Positions 35,285-41,668 of a DNA stretch of 52,473 nt are shown piece by piece (the first letter of the stretch is position 1; the number at the start of each line of letters is the position of its first letter). The stretch lies in the IMG/VR virus record IMGVR_UViG_3300009597_000016, positions 1 to 52,473 of that record; one strand, written 5' to 3'. Both the position numbers and the translations under genes were made by a program. The notes beneath the pieces are model-generated. The model was not told the DNA's origin, ran no database searches, and saw only the letters and a program-made list of their open reading frames with translations. Origin of the DNA: a virus.

Positions 35285-36694
35285 TTAAAGCAGAACAACA
35301 GAATTGATTTCATTAATGAGCGCTTTCTTATCCTGTTCCATCAACTTCATTATGTCAAACACTTTTTCGCTGAAGCCAGCAAGCGCATAGACATTGTGTT
35401 GTGGGAACTGCATGGATCCGTATCCTTGCAAGTCAAACGAATATACAAAAGGATCAGCCTTCAACTTTTGTTTGTATTGATTAAAAGTTGACACTGGTGA
35501 GTTACCACCCATCCACCCTTGCATATCAGACAGGATTATAATCCGATCATACGCTTTGTTAGCGGTCTGAAAGATTGCATGGAAGTTAGTTCCACCTGAA
35601 GAAAACTTCACCGAGTTTGCGATAGTGATCACTGAATCAGAGGAGTTAACGTTCACGTATTTAGCGTTCTCTTGAAACAGAATCAAATCGCAATCATTGG
35701 ACTTCACCAGCACCGCTGCAAAGAGCGACCCTATCTGCGCTGGCTTGCCATTCATCGAGCCGGACACATCCAGCACCACCAGGGTCCGTCCATCGAATTT
35801 AGGCACATTCGCACAGGCGATATCCACGGCTTGATTTAGGGCCTTTACAGTAGCTCTCACCTCTTGTGAGGAATCCAGCTTGTTAATTTCCTCAAACGCA
35901 GTGGTGAAACGGAAAGGCAGTACCAGTGACTTCCTGATCAGCTTCTCATCAACGAGCATCTCCAATGCTTGATCCAGCACCTCTGGAGCCTGTTCAATGA
36001 TGTTCCGCAGGTTCCGTAACAGGGCGAAGTAGCCGATCTTCCTGGTGAGGATAAGCTCCTTCCACGCATCCGACTTTGCCTCCGCTGCATCCTCAGCCTT
36101 GCCAGCCTCGGATAGCTTGGCCTCCCAGGTATCTTCAGACTTCAGCGTACCCGCTATTAGGGAGGCTAGCGCCTTCGCGTTCTTATCGACTGGCGTTGGG
36201 TGCAGGATGTTCGCTGCGTCCACCAGTGAGAATCCCTTGCCCTCTCCACGGTACTTGGCCAGCTGGTAGCCATCGAACTTGTCGAAAGCTTTAGCCAGAC
36301 CAGCCTTCATCGCGTGAGTCATCTTGCCCTTGGCATAGGACAGGATCTCGGTGATATCGTCAGGCCGGTACACCACGGAGTTATAGAAGCCTTTAGCACA
36401 TGGATTACCCTTGAGGAACCCCCCTAATTTCACTGCCGCTACGTGTGATATGGATCGCATACCAAACTTGGTACGTCCATACACAATGGCCTTGGCCGCA
36501 AATTCAGGATTGATCTTAGGCAAGAGAGACTCTAATCTATCGAAGCCAGTTTCTTCCTTCTGGTAGAACTGATTTTGCGCGAATGAAGTAAGCAGGATGG
36601 AAACGAATTCCAATTCTGGTGTCTGGGAGAAGGCCTCGCCTCCGGCCAGGTTGGTCACCTTGGTAGGTGATTCTTTAACATTGAACTTTGCCAT
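35285..36694 (-). CDS. rsr: Ro60/Rsr ring protein (TROVE domain)
   Basis: Ro60 proteins form a HEAT-repeat ring closed by a von Willebrand A domain; they bind Y RNAs and the ends of misfolded RNAs. Residues about 15-290 show the helical TROVE region (ELEFVSILLTSFAQNQFY, AIVYGRTKFGMRSISHV, AANILHPTPVD). The vWA part begins at FDGRTLVVLDVSGSM with the metal-site DVSGS at residues 309-313, and FSSGGTNF and LSDMQGW supply the other site residues. At 469 aa it is slightly shorter than typical bacterial Rsr. It is preceded by Y-RNA-like units and a terminator on the same strand, which strongly supports the assignment. Confidence 0.93.
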   Translation of the reverse strand: MAKFNVKESPTKVTNLAGGEAFSQTPELEFVSILLTSFAQNQFYQKEETGFDRLESLLPKINPEFAAKAIVYGRTKFGMRSISHVAAVKLGGFLKGNPCAKGFYNSVVYRPDDITEILSYAKGKMTHAMKAGLAKAFDKFDGYQLAKYRGEGKGFSLVDAANILHPTPVDKNAKALASLIAGTLKSEDTWEAKLSEAGKAEDAAEAKSDAWKELILTRKIGYFALLRNLRNIIEQAPEVLDQALEMLVDEKLIRKSLVLPFRFTTAFEEINKLDSSQEVRATVKALNQAVDIACANVPKFDGRTLVVLDVSGSMNGKPAQIGSLFAAVLVKSNDCDLILFQENAKYVNVNSSDSVITIANSVKFSSGGTNFHAIFQTANKAYDRIIILSDMQGWMGGNSPVSTFNQYKQKLKADPFVYSFDLQGYGSMQFPQHNVYALAGFSEKVFDIMKLMEQDKKALINEINSVVLL

Positions 36695-36700
36695 ATAATT

Positions 36701-36738
36701 AAAATAAAAAGGTCACTAATCATCCTCTGATAGTGACC
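36701..36738 (-). terminator. Intrinsic terminator between Y-RNA array and Ro60
   Basis: On the minus strand GGTCACTA (36738-36731) pairs perfectly with TAGTGACC (36718-36711) around a 12-nt loop, followed by TTTTTATTTT. Only a few bases then separate it from the Ro60 ATG at 36694. It should define the 3' end of the small RNA, while partial read-through would give Ro60 mRNA. Confidence 0.85.
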
Positions 36739-36749
36739 CTTCAATAACA

Positions 36750-36874
36750 TGACAGGAAATACCTCAATCGGAAATTTAGCGCTCTACCATTGAGCTACTG
36801 GGTTTCCCCAGATTGGATTCGAACCAATAACCACTCGATCCACAGTCGAAGTAACCGATTAATCGTCACTGTCA
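36750..36874 (-). ncRNA. Y-RNA-like unit 3 with circularly permuted tRNA-like module
   Basis: Read on the minus strand: outer stem TGACAG (36874-36869) pairs with CTGTCA (36755-36750); TGACGA; inner stem TTAATCGG (36862-36855) pairs with CCGATTGA (36771-36764); then a hairpin with a 7-nt loop, a canonical T arm (ATTGG-TTCGAAT-CCAAT, 36828-36812), a closed 5-bp stem with a GAAA loop (CTGGG-GAAA-CCCAG, 36811-36798), TA, and a canonical D arm (GCTC-AATGGTA-GAGC, 36795-36781). T arm before D arm with the acceptor-like stem capped is a circular permutation of tRNA order, as in tRNA-mimicking YrlA RNAs known from bacteria with Rsr. It lies just upstream of Ro60. Confidence 0.85.
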
Positions 36875-36880
36875 AGATCA

Positions 36881-36948
36881 TTGATAGGAGAAATCGCTGC
36901 TGGGAGTGTTTCATTGCTCGAAGTATCCCAATGGCTCGTCACTATCAA
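36881..36948 (-). ncRNA. Y-RNA-like unit 2
   Basis: On the minus strand an outer stem TTGATAG (36948-36942) pairs with CTATCAA (36887-36881). Inside it are TGACGA, an inner stem TTGGGA/TCCCAG (36931-36926 with 36905-36900), the conserved TACTTCGA after the inner 5' strand, and ATTTC on the 3' side. The layout is the same as in units 1 and 3 but stem sequences differ with pairing kept. It lacks the tRNA-like module and has a simple loop. Confidence 0.75.
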
Positions 36949-36955
36949 ATATGTA

Positions 36956-37024
36956 TAAGAGGAAATAATGTAGCTGGGTGTTTTCTGTAAGCTTTCGAAG
37001 TAACCCAACTGCTCGTCACTCTTA
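36956..37024 (-). ncRNA. Y-RNA-like unit 1
   Basis: On the minus strand TAAGAG (37024-37019) pairs with CTCTTA (36961-36956), followed by TGACGA, then inner stem AGTTGGGT (37010-37003) with ACCCAGCT (36979-36972), apex sequence TACTTCGA and 3'-side ATTTC. It shares TGACGAGC and TTGGG with unit 2. The outer stem includes the TAA stop codon of the small RHH gene upstream, so the array starts exactly where that gene ends. Confidence 0.75.
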
Positions 37025-37156
37025 ATGTTTTTTTTCAATAAATTCTTGTACGATCCGTCTGATCATACTGGACACTGTCCTCTCCCCGTAATCGGGGGCC
37101 ATCTTCTTTAATTTTTTGACCCATTCGTGGTCTATCCAGAAGTTGAATCTCGTCAT
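37022..37156 (-). CDS. Small ribbon-helix-helix protein upstream of Y-RNA array
   Basis: A 44-aa protein starts at ATG 37156 and ends in TAA at 37024-37022. It reads as a complete RHH fold: beta strand TRFNFWID, helix HEWVKKLKKMAP, turn DYGERT and helix VSSMIRRIVQEFIEKK. RHH dimers bind DNA operators, and this one likely regulates its own transcript, which would continue into the Y-RNA units. A -7-like CACCTTTG (one mismatch to TAnnTTTG) lies about 25 bases upstream of the start. Confidence 0.75.
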   Translation of the reverse strand: MTRFNFWIDHEWVKKLKKMAPDYGERTVSSMIRRIVQEFIEKKH

Positions 37157-37218
37157 GGCGGTAGCAAGGTACAAAGGTGCGTATTAAATACATACAATTT
37201 TATTAACTATATTTACAT

Positions 37219-37404
37219 ATGCCTATACTATACCTAATCCTGCTGCTGGCCATACTGGGTGTGGTCATGTATCTAATCAACAAACATGTACCAATGGACG
37301 AGCCGTATAAGAAGCTACTTAACTGGGTAGTCATCGTCGCTGTAGTTATCTGGCTCTTGCGCGAGTTCGGTGTGTTTCATTACTTACGTGACATCACCGT
37401 CTAA
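37219..37404 (+). CDS. Small two-TM membrane protein (Thivi_2564-like)
   Basis: The 61-aa protein has two membrane helices, residues 2-19 and about 36-50, separated by INKHVPMDEPYKKLLN. This matches the widespread Thivi_2564 family of tiny membrane proteins found in bacteria and phages. It is the lone plus-strand gene between two leftward blocks and converges with the next gene, overlapping its 3' end by 11 bases. A TATATTTA box lies just upstream. Function unknown. Confidence 0.75.
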   Translation: MPILYLILLLAILGVVMYLINKHVPMDEPYKKLLNWVVIVAVVIWLLREFGVFHYLRDITV

Positions 37405-37615
37405 GCTGGATAAACCATACTACTCCGCAGAAGGTAGTGAACATCACCATCAGGTACACACCGTACATCATCTCCTCATTAGTCTTGGCGTGTGAATACC
37501 ACATCGGTACAATGATGAAGGCCAGTGAGATGATCACGCCTAACATGATGCAGAGGAGGAATCTACCAGCATAATACCAGATCGATACATCGTTTGGTTT
37601 TTCAAATGGATCCAT
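37394..37615 (-). CDS. Hypothetical membrane protein, 73 aa
   Basis: Two hydrophobic helices are visible, about residues 15-38 and 48-69, with charged ends. It is the last gene of the leftward early operon and its start overlaps the preceding gene by 14 bases. No family recognised. Confidence 0.6.
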   Translation of the reverse strand: MDPFEKPNDVSIWYYAGRFLLCIMLGVIISLAFIIVPMWYSHAKTNEEMMYGVYLMVMFTTFCGVVWFIQLRR

Positions 37616-37916
37616 TATGTTTAGTTATAAGTGAACATATATAATATCTTGTACTCTCCCACCCTTCTGCTGGTAAACACATAACTATATTCTCAAGGCA
37701 TTTCAATAGTTCCGCTTTGTCAACCTGAAGTTGTTCACATTTATAATATAACTCATCTTTGACCTTTATTATTTGCTGTAGCCTCTCATTTTCTGATCGG
37801 GAAGCGGTAGCACCGTGTATGTAACCCTTTGCGTACATACGTTCATCATAGTCTGAGTGTCCCTGTCCAATGGAATACTTTCTAGCCTCGAGTACTATTT
37901 GTTCGTCATCCATCAC
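37602..37916 (-). CDS. Early coiled-coil protein (paralogue A)
   Basis: This 104-aa protein has a helical heptad region (SENERLQQIIKVKDELYYKC, EQLQVDKAELLKCLENI). The block KDELYYKCEQLQ is shared, with changes, with two other proteins in this operon (39201-39491 and 42212-42640), pointing to a paralogous family. A preceding YAKGYIHGA segment is shared with the 142-aa member. Function unknown. Confidence 0.65.
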   Translation of the reverse strand: MMDDEQIVLEARKYSIGQGHSDYDERMYAKGYIHGATASRSENERLQQIIKVKDELYYKCEQLQVDKAELLKCLENIVMCLPAEGWESTRYYICSLITKHNGSI

Positions 37917-38455
37917 GATACTATGATTGTTCGGTTGACTAATTTCGCTCCAGGTACGTCAATGCCCTCCATCAGATCGTGTTTGAGCCTTGCCTCATTC
38001 AGGTCAAAGTAGATCAGCGGGATCTTGGTGAGGTCAGTCACCGCTACTTCACGCTTGTTACGTGTATGTCCGTTGACCTGTACTTCTGTCTCTGCCAGCT
38101 TGCGCTCCAGTGTCTCAGGCTTGGTGATACGGCTATCCTCCAGTATCCGATACTTAGCTACAGCAGCGATACGCTCCTGCTCAGTATACCAGCTGTCCAT
38201 CTGTTCCTTGACTTGCTTGATACACGCCTCCAGTTTCTCTTCCAGCGGCTTGAAGTATTCACGAATCTGCTTGGTAGTTTCCAGCGATGGCTTGAGCGAC
38301 TTATCCTTGAGTGCCTTCGCTTCCTTCTCAGCCAGCTTGAAGGTTTTGAGCAAGCTGCCACCAGCCTCAAACTCTGCCTTGCTGTTACACTTGTAATCTG
38401 TTGCGCGGTTGATTTCACTCTTGAGTGATTTCTCCATTTTTACGATCTCTTGCAT
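37913..38455 (-). CDS. Hypothetical helical early protein, 180 aa
   Basis: Residues 10-110 form a long charged coiled coil (KPLEEKLEACIKQVKEQMDSWYTEQE), and the C-terminal 50 residues are a small mixed domain (TDLTKIPLIYFDLNEARLKHD). It resembles DUF1351-like or recombination-associated phage coiled-coil proteins only in layout. It starts in a TAATG overlap with a small upstream membrane gene. Confidence 0.65.
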   Translation of the reverse strand: MQEIVKMEKSLKSEINRATDYKCNSKAEFEAGGSLLKTFKLAEKEAKALKDKSLKPSLETTKQIREYFKPLEEKLEACIKQVKEQMDSWYTEQERIAAVAKYRILEDSRITKPETLERKLAETEVQVNGHTRNKREVAVTDLTKIPLIYFDLNEARLKHDLMEGIDVPGAKLVNRTIIVS

Positions 38456-38628
38456 TATTCTTCTATGTTTAAAAAGTTAACGTATCTTTTATAAATATCT
38501 GATTCCTTACCAAATGTCCACCTGACTACAGGCTGAACCAACCACTGCAAAACAACAAGTATCAGTACGATGATGAATAGCATTAACAATCTGATGACTG
38601 TCCATACTACCGCTGCTATTTTTTCCAT
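38455..38628 (-). CDS. Small single-TM protein, 57 aa
   Basis: ATG at 38628 opens a 57-codon frame whose TAA overlaps the ATG of the next gene. Residues 5-29 (AAVVWTVIRLLMLFIIVLIL) form a membrane helix, followed by a short charged domain. It also overlaps the upstream 52-aa gene. Tight coupling on both sides supports it; function unknown. Confidence 0.65.
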   Translation of the reverse strand: MEKIAAVVWTVIRLLMLFIIVLILVVLQWLVQPVVRWTFGKESDIYKRYVNFLNIEE

Positions 38629-38774
38629 CTGTTTTCAAGGTACTGTAAAACGTACTTGGCAAACTCGGTGAGAAACTCATGGTCATCGAACATGAAAATC
38701 TTTTCCTTTCGGATAACAGCGAGGTCATATCTTTCCTTCAGACGCTTGGCTGATTCTTTATTGAACTGGATCAT
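38616..38774 (-). CDS. Hypothetical 52-aa early protein
   Basis: ATG at 38774 overlaps the stop of the VRR-NUC gene (ATGA) and the frame runs to TAG at 38618-38616. The protein is charged and helical (NKESAKRLKERYDLAV, FLTEFAKYVLQYLENRW). No family recognised. Coupling and protein-like composition support the call. Confidence 0.65.
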   Translation of the reverse strand: MIQFNKESAKRLKERYDLAVIRKEKIFMFDDHEFLTEFAKYVLQYLENRWKK

Positions 38775-39223
38775 TTTTTCCATGACTTAAACCTGTAATA
38801 AAAATCTTCCCAGCTCTTCACAATCACGTATATGCCACCAGCCCTTTCTAATCTGGACTGAAATTCTTTTTGGACTTCACTCTGTGTATCCCGGCCAATC
38901 TTCACTTCGATCGAATAGATCCGTCCTTTGAGAACAATCTGCAAATCTCCCTGACCAACGTTATGTCCTGGTAGCCACATGCCCTTCATCTGACGAGTAC
39001 GACCGATCACATCCACTACCGTAGCTCCGTTACGGAATCTTCCTTCGGATCCGGTACGCTGACACATGATGCCTTGAATTGTACAGAAGTCAAGGATGGC
39101 CAGGGTCAATCCATTGGCCGTCTTGTCGGAGTATACCTTGCGATAACGGCCATGTTCAGGTACGTTCGGATGCTTGGCCAAGTCGTACTGGAAGCGGGCT
39201 TCAGTTAGGTCTTTGAGTGTCAT
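38771..39223 (-). CDS. VRR-NUC domain nuclease
   Basis: The 150-aa protein shows the virus-type replication-repair nuclease signature of the PD-(D/E)XK fold: GQGDLQIVL (catalytic Asp, about residue 93), IYSIEVKIG (E-x-K, about 103-107), then QKEFQSRLERAGGIYVIV with the conserved Gln and GG. Such stand-alone phage VRR-NUC enzymes cut branched DNA during replication or repair. Length is normal for the stand-alone form. Confidence 0.85.
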   Translation of the reverse strand: MTLKDLTEARFQYDLAKHPNVPEHGRYRKVYSDKTANGLTLAILDFCTIQGIMCQRTGSEGRFRNGATVVDVIGRTRQMKGMWLPGHNVGQGDLQIVLKGRIYSIEVKIGRDTQSEVQKEFQSRLERAGGIYVIVKSWEDFYYRFKSWKK

Positions 39224-39491
39224 GTTTGGAGAGAACTTCTTTAGCTTTTAACAACGTTGGATTTTCCATTGCTGCTTCGTATTGGTATGATTCAACCATG
39301 TCATTCAACGCCTCAAGTAGTTCCGCTTTGTCGGCTGCTAGTTTTTCACATTGATATACGTAGGCAATATACAGTTCCTTCAGTCGCTCGTTCTCTGCCT
39401 TGAGCGCAGCGAGTTCATCCCTCAGTGTTTTATCCCGCCTGTCATTAGCGGCTGACATACCGTAATAAGCTTCCATGTCTTCGGGTGTCAT
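39201..39491 (-). CDS. Early coiled-coil protein (paralogue B)
   Basis: I prefer the ATG at 39491, which forms ATGA with the upstream small gene, over a start ten codons earlier. The 96-aa protein is helical (LAALKAENERLKELYIAYVY, CEKLAADKAELLEALNDM) and shares the ENERLK...CE-L-ADKAELL pattern with the 37602-37916 protein. It overlaps the nuclease gene by 23 bases. Function unknown. Confidence 0.65.
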   Translation of the reverse strand: MTPEDMEAYYGMSAANDRRDKTLRDELAALKAENERLKELYIAYVYQCEKLAADKAELLEALNDMVESYQYEAAMENPTLLKAKEVLSKHDTQRPN

Positions 39492-39643
39492 ATTTTCCTC
39501 CGTTTCCGTAAGTACCACCATCCCAATAGCAATCCAGCGATGAGCAGGATCACCGTACCTGTGAGCGGAACAGGTTGTCCTGTGCGTGGATCAACTTCCC
39601 CTGGATTCCCCGGAGGTTGTGGTTGAATTAGTGTGTATGTCAT
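39488..39643 (-). CDS. Small protein with sorting-signal-like C terminus
   Basis: ATG at 39643 opens 51 codons ending in TGA within the next gene's ATGA. The first half is proline- and glycine-rich (QPQPPGNPGEVDPRTG); the second is PVPLTGTVILLIAGLLLGWW followed by YLRKRRK. A short motif, a hydrophobic helix and a basic end is the tripartite layout of C-terminal sorting signals, though no N-terminal signal peptide is present. A simple tail-anchored membrane protein is the conservative reading. Confidence 0.65.
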   Translation of the reverse strand: MTYTLIQPQPPGNPGEVDPRTGQPVPLTGTVILLIAGLLLGWWYLRKRRKI

Positions 39644-39978
39644 CGGTAATAAAAAGCATCCTGTAATTTCTCAGGGTCCGACTCTACGATGTAGCCTCTA
39701 ATGGTTACATCAGGGTTGTACCCGAATCGATATGAGCTTCTACTTTCATATCCGTAATTAATTTCAATATTCATTGGATCAATCGTAGCCACCACAATAT
39801 TATCTTTATTGACAATGTACAACTTGGCCCTCTCAAGATCCCCATCAACATGGACGAAGTTCTTCACTTCTTCCGGCTGATATATCTCTATACGATCCGA
39901 CTTCTTAACTATTTCCTTCCCCAGGAATGGCAACGCACTCAGGGAAGGTATTATCGCCAGGAATTGACTTCTGTTCAT
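39640..39978 (-). CDS. Hypothetical 112-aa protein with hydrophobic N terminus
   Basis: The N terminus MNRSQFLAIIPSLSALPFLG resembles a weak signal peptide or Tat-like leader. The body is beta-rich (KLYIVNKDNIVVATIDP, RSSYRFGYNPDV). It is coupled to the downstream small gene by an ATGA overlap. No family recognised. Confidence 0.6.
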   Translation of the reverse strand: MNRSQFLAIIPSLSALPFLGKEIVKKSDRIEIYQPEEVKNFVHVDGDLERAKLYIVNKDNIVVATIDPMNIEINYGYESRSSYRFGYNPDVTIRGYIVESDPEKLQDAFYYR

Positions 39979-40102
39979 TTGTTTCTATTCGTTTACGCGC
40001 TGCATATTCTCGTTGATACTCGGCTTCCTTGTCAGCCCGTGTGTACTTAGTGCGAGTCCGATAGACCCGCTGATATAATTTACGTTCTTCTCTTGAATAC
40101 AT
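39905..40102 (-). CDS. Small basic protein, 65 aa
   Basis: The first 40 residues are very rich in Arg, Tyr, Glu and Lys (REERKLYQRVYRTRTKYTRA), as seen in small phage nucleic-acid-binding or HNH-linker-like proteins. It starts in a TAATG overlap with the upstream gene. Its last 74 bases overlap the following gene in another frame, where one of the two must be less constrained. Confidence 0.55.
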   Translation of the reverse strand: MYSREERKLYQRVYRTRTKYTRADKEAEYQREYAARKRIETNEQKSIPGDNTFPECVAIPGEGNS

Positions 40103-40275
40103 TACTCTTGAATTAGTTCTAACTCAGGTTCCTTACCTCCCTTAATCGTGTGATAACCATTGAAATTTAACTTGATCTTAGTTCCGTCCTCAAACTCAAT
40201 CAAGAGTTTATTGATATCACATTCATAGCAATCGACAATGCGCTTGCCTTTCAGGTCTTGGGGTAGGATGTTCAT
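40102..40275 (-). CDS. Small hypothetical protein, 57 aa
   Basis: ATG at 40275 overlaps the upstream stop (ATGA) and the TAA overlaps the next ATG. The protein looks like a small beta barrel (RIVDCYECDINKLLIEFEDG, KIKLNFNGYH). No family recognised; coupling on both sides supports it. Confidence 0.65.
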   Translation of the reverse strand: MNILPQDLKGKRIVDCYECDINKLLIEFEDGTKIKLNFNGYHTIKGGKEPELELIQE

Positions 40276-40418
40276 TTTTTGGTTCCTCGTTTAATTAAGT
40301 CTGCTAATGCGTCTTCTTTGTTTTGTTTTGTCTGCAGTGCATAGAGATGCCAACGCATCACCACATCCTCAGGCAACCTGGAATTGATCGCCTTCCTTGA
40401 TTTTTCTTTGTCTTTCAT
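40272..40418 (-). CDS. Small RHH-like protein, 48 aa
   Basis: ATG at 40418 overlaps the stop of the nuclease gene (ATGA). The translation AINSRLPEDVVMRWHLYALQ, then KQNKEDALADLIKRG, fits a strand-helix-helix layout like CopG-type regulators, but the strand is short and the assignment is tentative. Confidence 0.6.
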   Translation of the reverse strand: MKDKEKSRKAINSRLPEDVVMRWHLYALQTKQNKEDALADLIKRGTKK

Positions 40419-41083
40419 TTTGGTCCAAGTTTTAATATAGAATCCTTTTTGTTCTCGTAATGTTTTCGCAGCACCAGGTGGATATCGATCAGGTGATTCA
40501 ACTCTTCTCTTCCTTCCTTCAGGTAATCCGGGTAATCCAGTACCGGCAGGAAGAACAACGGGTGGCCTACTACCTTCTTAGCCTGACCAATAAACTCAAA
40601 GCTCTTAATACCCGGGGCTGACATATACAATGCAGCTTGCCGGAAATAATCGAACTCACGGCTCTTCTTAAGAAAGTCATCCTCGCTCGTACAACTGGTT
40701 CCCTTAAGATCCCATACCTTCTGCGCCTTGCGTATATCGAGGTACATAAGTATAAGCGCACCACGATAAATAAACTGAATCTCGACCTCTGTCTCGGCTC
40801 CACGTAAGATCGGCTTAACTCTAGGATCCTCACGGAAGCTCTTCGCCATCTGTCCGCACAAGTAATCATCTTTCTCCAGGACTGTTTCTTCTTCATCGGG
40901 TTCTAATGCTCGTTTATGATGCTCTGTACCAAAGGTTAGAAAGGACTCGGACCCGAACCACTGGCTCTCTCCGATCAGCGCTCGTTTCAACGTACTCAAG
41001 TATGAGTTGCTGATGTGAGGCTTGTCCGTACGCACTACGTGTGCAAGGTGTAACACTTTCTCAACTCCGGTTTTAGCCTTCAT
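40415..41083 (-). CDS. PD-(D/E)XK exonuclease-like protein
   Basis: The protein has the RecB/Cas4-like nuclease layout: ISNSYLSTLKR with FGTEHHKRA (N-terminal helix region), LILMYLDIRKAQKVWDLKG (Asp, then D-x-K in place of E-x-K), and FDYFRQAALYM with the conserved Gln-Tyr helix. It likely resects double-stranded DNA in phage recombination, with the putative ssDNA-binding protein of the same operon. ATG 41083 (222 aa) is preferred to an upstream TTG at 41110. Confidence 0.75.
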   Translation of the reverse strand: MKAKTGVEKVLHLAHVVRTDKPHISNSYLSTLKRALIGESQWFGSESFLTFGTEHHKRALEPDEEETVLEKDDYLCGQMAKSFREDPRVKPILRGAETEVEIQFIYRGALILMYLDIRKAQKVWDLKGTSCTSEDDFLKKSREFDYFRQAALYMSAPGIKSFEFIGQAKKVVGHPLFFLPVLDYPDYLKEGREELNHLIDIHLVLRKHYENKKDSILKLGPK

Positions 41084-41339
41084 GCCTATTGGGATCAAGT
41101 AACTTCTCAAAGTTCTGCCGTTGCTCCAGGTGAGCCATCAGTCCGTCCACACCGTCCTTGTGCTGCTCGGCAGCAAACTTGGACATTACCATCAGGCACA
41201 GCGCCATGACAGATTGCTTATGGTCCTCGTTTGATTTCTCCAGGTAATCAAAGCAAGCTCTTGCCAGCTCCAGTATAAGCGGCTTCTCGGGAGATGAACC
41301 CCCAAGTTCAACGAGTATATCTATATGATCTTTTCTCAT
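41073..41339 (-). CDS. Hypothetical helical protein, 88 aa
   Basis: A fully helical small protein (PLILELARACFDYLEKSNE, QSVMALCLMVMSKFAAEQ) coupled by ATGA to its upstream neighbour and overlapping the nuclease gene by 11 bases. No family recognised. It may partner the nuclease. Confidence 0.6.
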   Translation of the reverse strand: MRKDHIDILVELGGSSPEKPLILELARACFDYLEKSNEDHKQSVMALCLMVMSKFAAEQHKDGVDGLMAHLEQRQNFEKLLDPNRHEG

Positions 41340-41668
41340 AGCGCTTCAAGTTGTTCAGCTAACCGCTGAGTTTGGTCTTCAACATATGACTCGGAACAAG
41401 TGATAAGATTATCACCATAATGGGCGGTATCGAATCCAACGATCCAATGACCTTTGAAGTCTTCAGGCCAGCTAAAGCCATCCGGCATTTCTCCATCGTG
41501 ATAGTGGTTGCTATATGTGAGTCCACCGTGAACGTCCACAGGGATATCATAATAAGGTACACCATAATACTTGTGTCCTTCAGGGATAGCAACGTAACCA
41601 CATCCCCAGCCTGCCTGCATGTATGCTCTCATACCACCCCATGGTGCTGGTCTTACTACTGTCTTCAT
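41336..41668 (-). CDS. Conserved phage protein of unknown function, 110 aa
   Basis: The pattern GWGCGYVAIPEGHKYYG, then VHGGLTYS, GHWIVGFDTAHYGDN and YVEDQTQRL, is one I recall from many phage genomes, where it is always annotated as hypothetical. The conserved His, Asp and Tyr residues suggest a small enzyme or metal-binding fold. Coupled to both neighbours. Confidence 0.7.
   Translation of the reverse strand: MKTVVRPAPWGGMRAYMQAGWGCGYVAIPEGHKYYGVPYYDIPVDVHGGLTYSNHYHDGEMPDGFSWPEDFKGHWIVGFDTAHYGDNLITCSESYVEDQTQRLAEQLEAL

Noticed and set aside
36781-36874. Ordinary tRNA gene (for example tRNA-His with GTG)
   Set aside because: The T arm precedes the D arm and the acceptor-like stem is sealed by a GAAA loop, so no mature tRNA with a free 3' end can form from a linear transcript.
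36790-36990. 66-codon plus-strand frame across the Y-RNA array
   Set aside because: It is antisense to the structured RNA units and its translation has no protein-like pattern.
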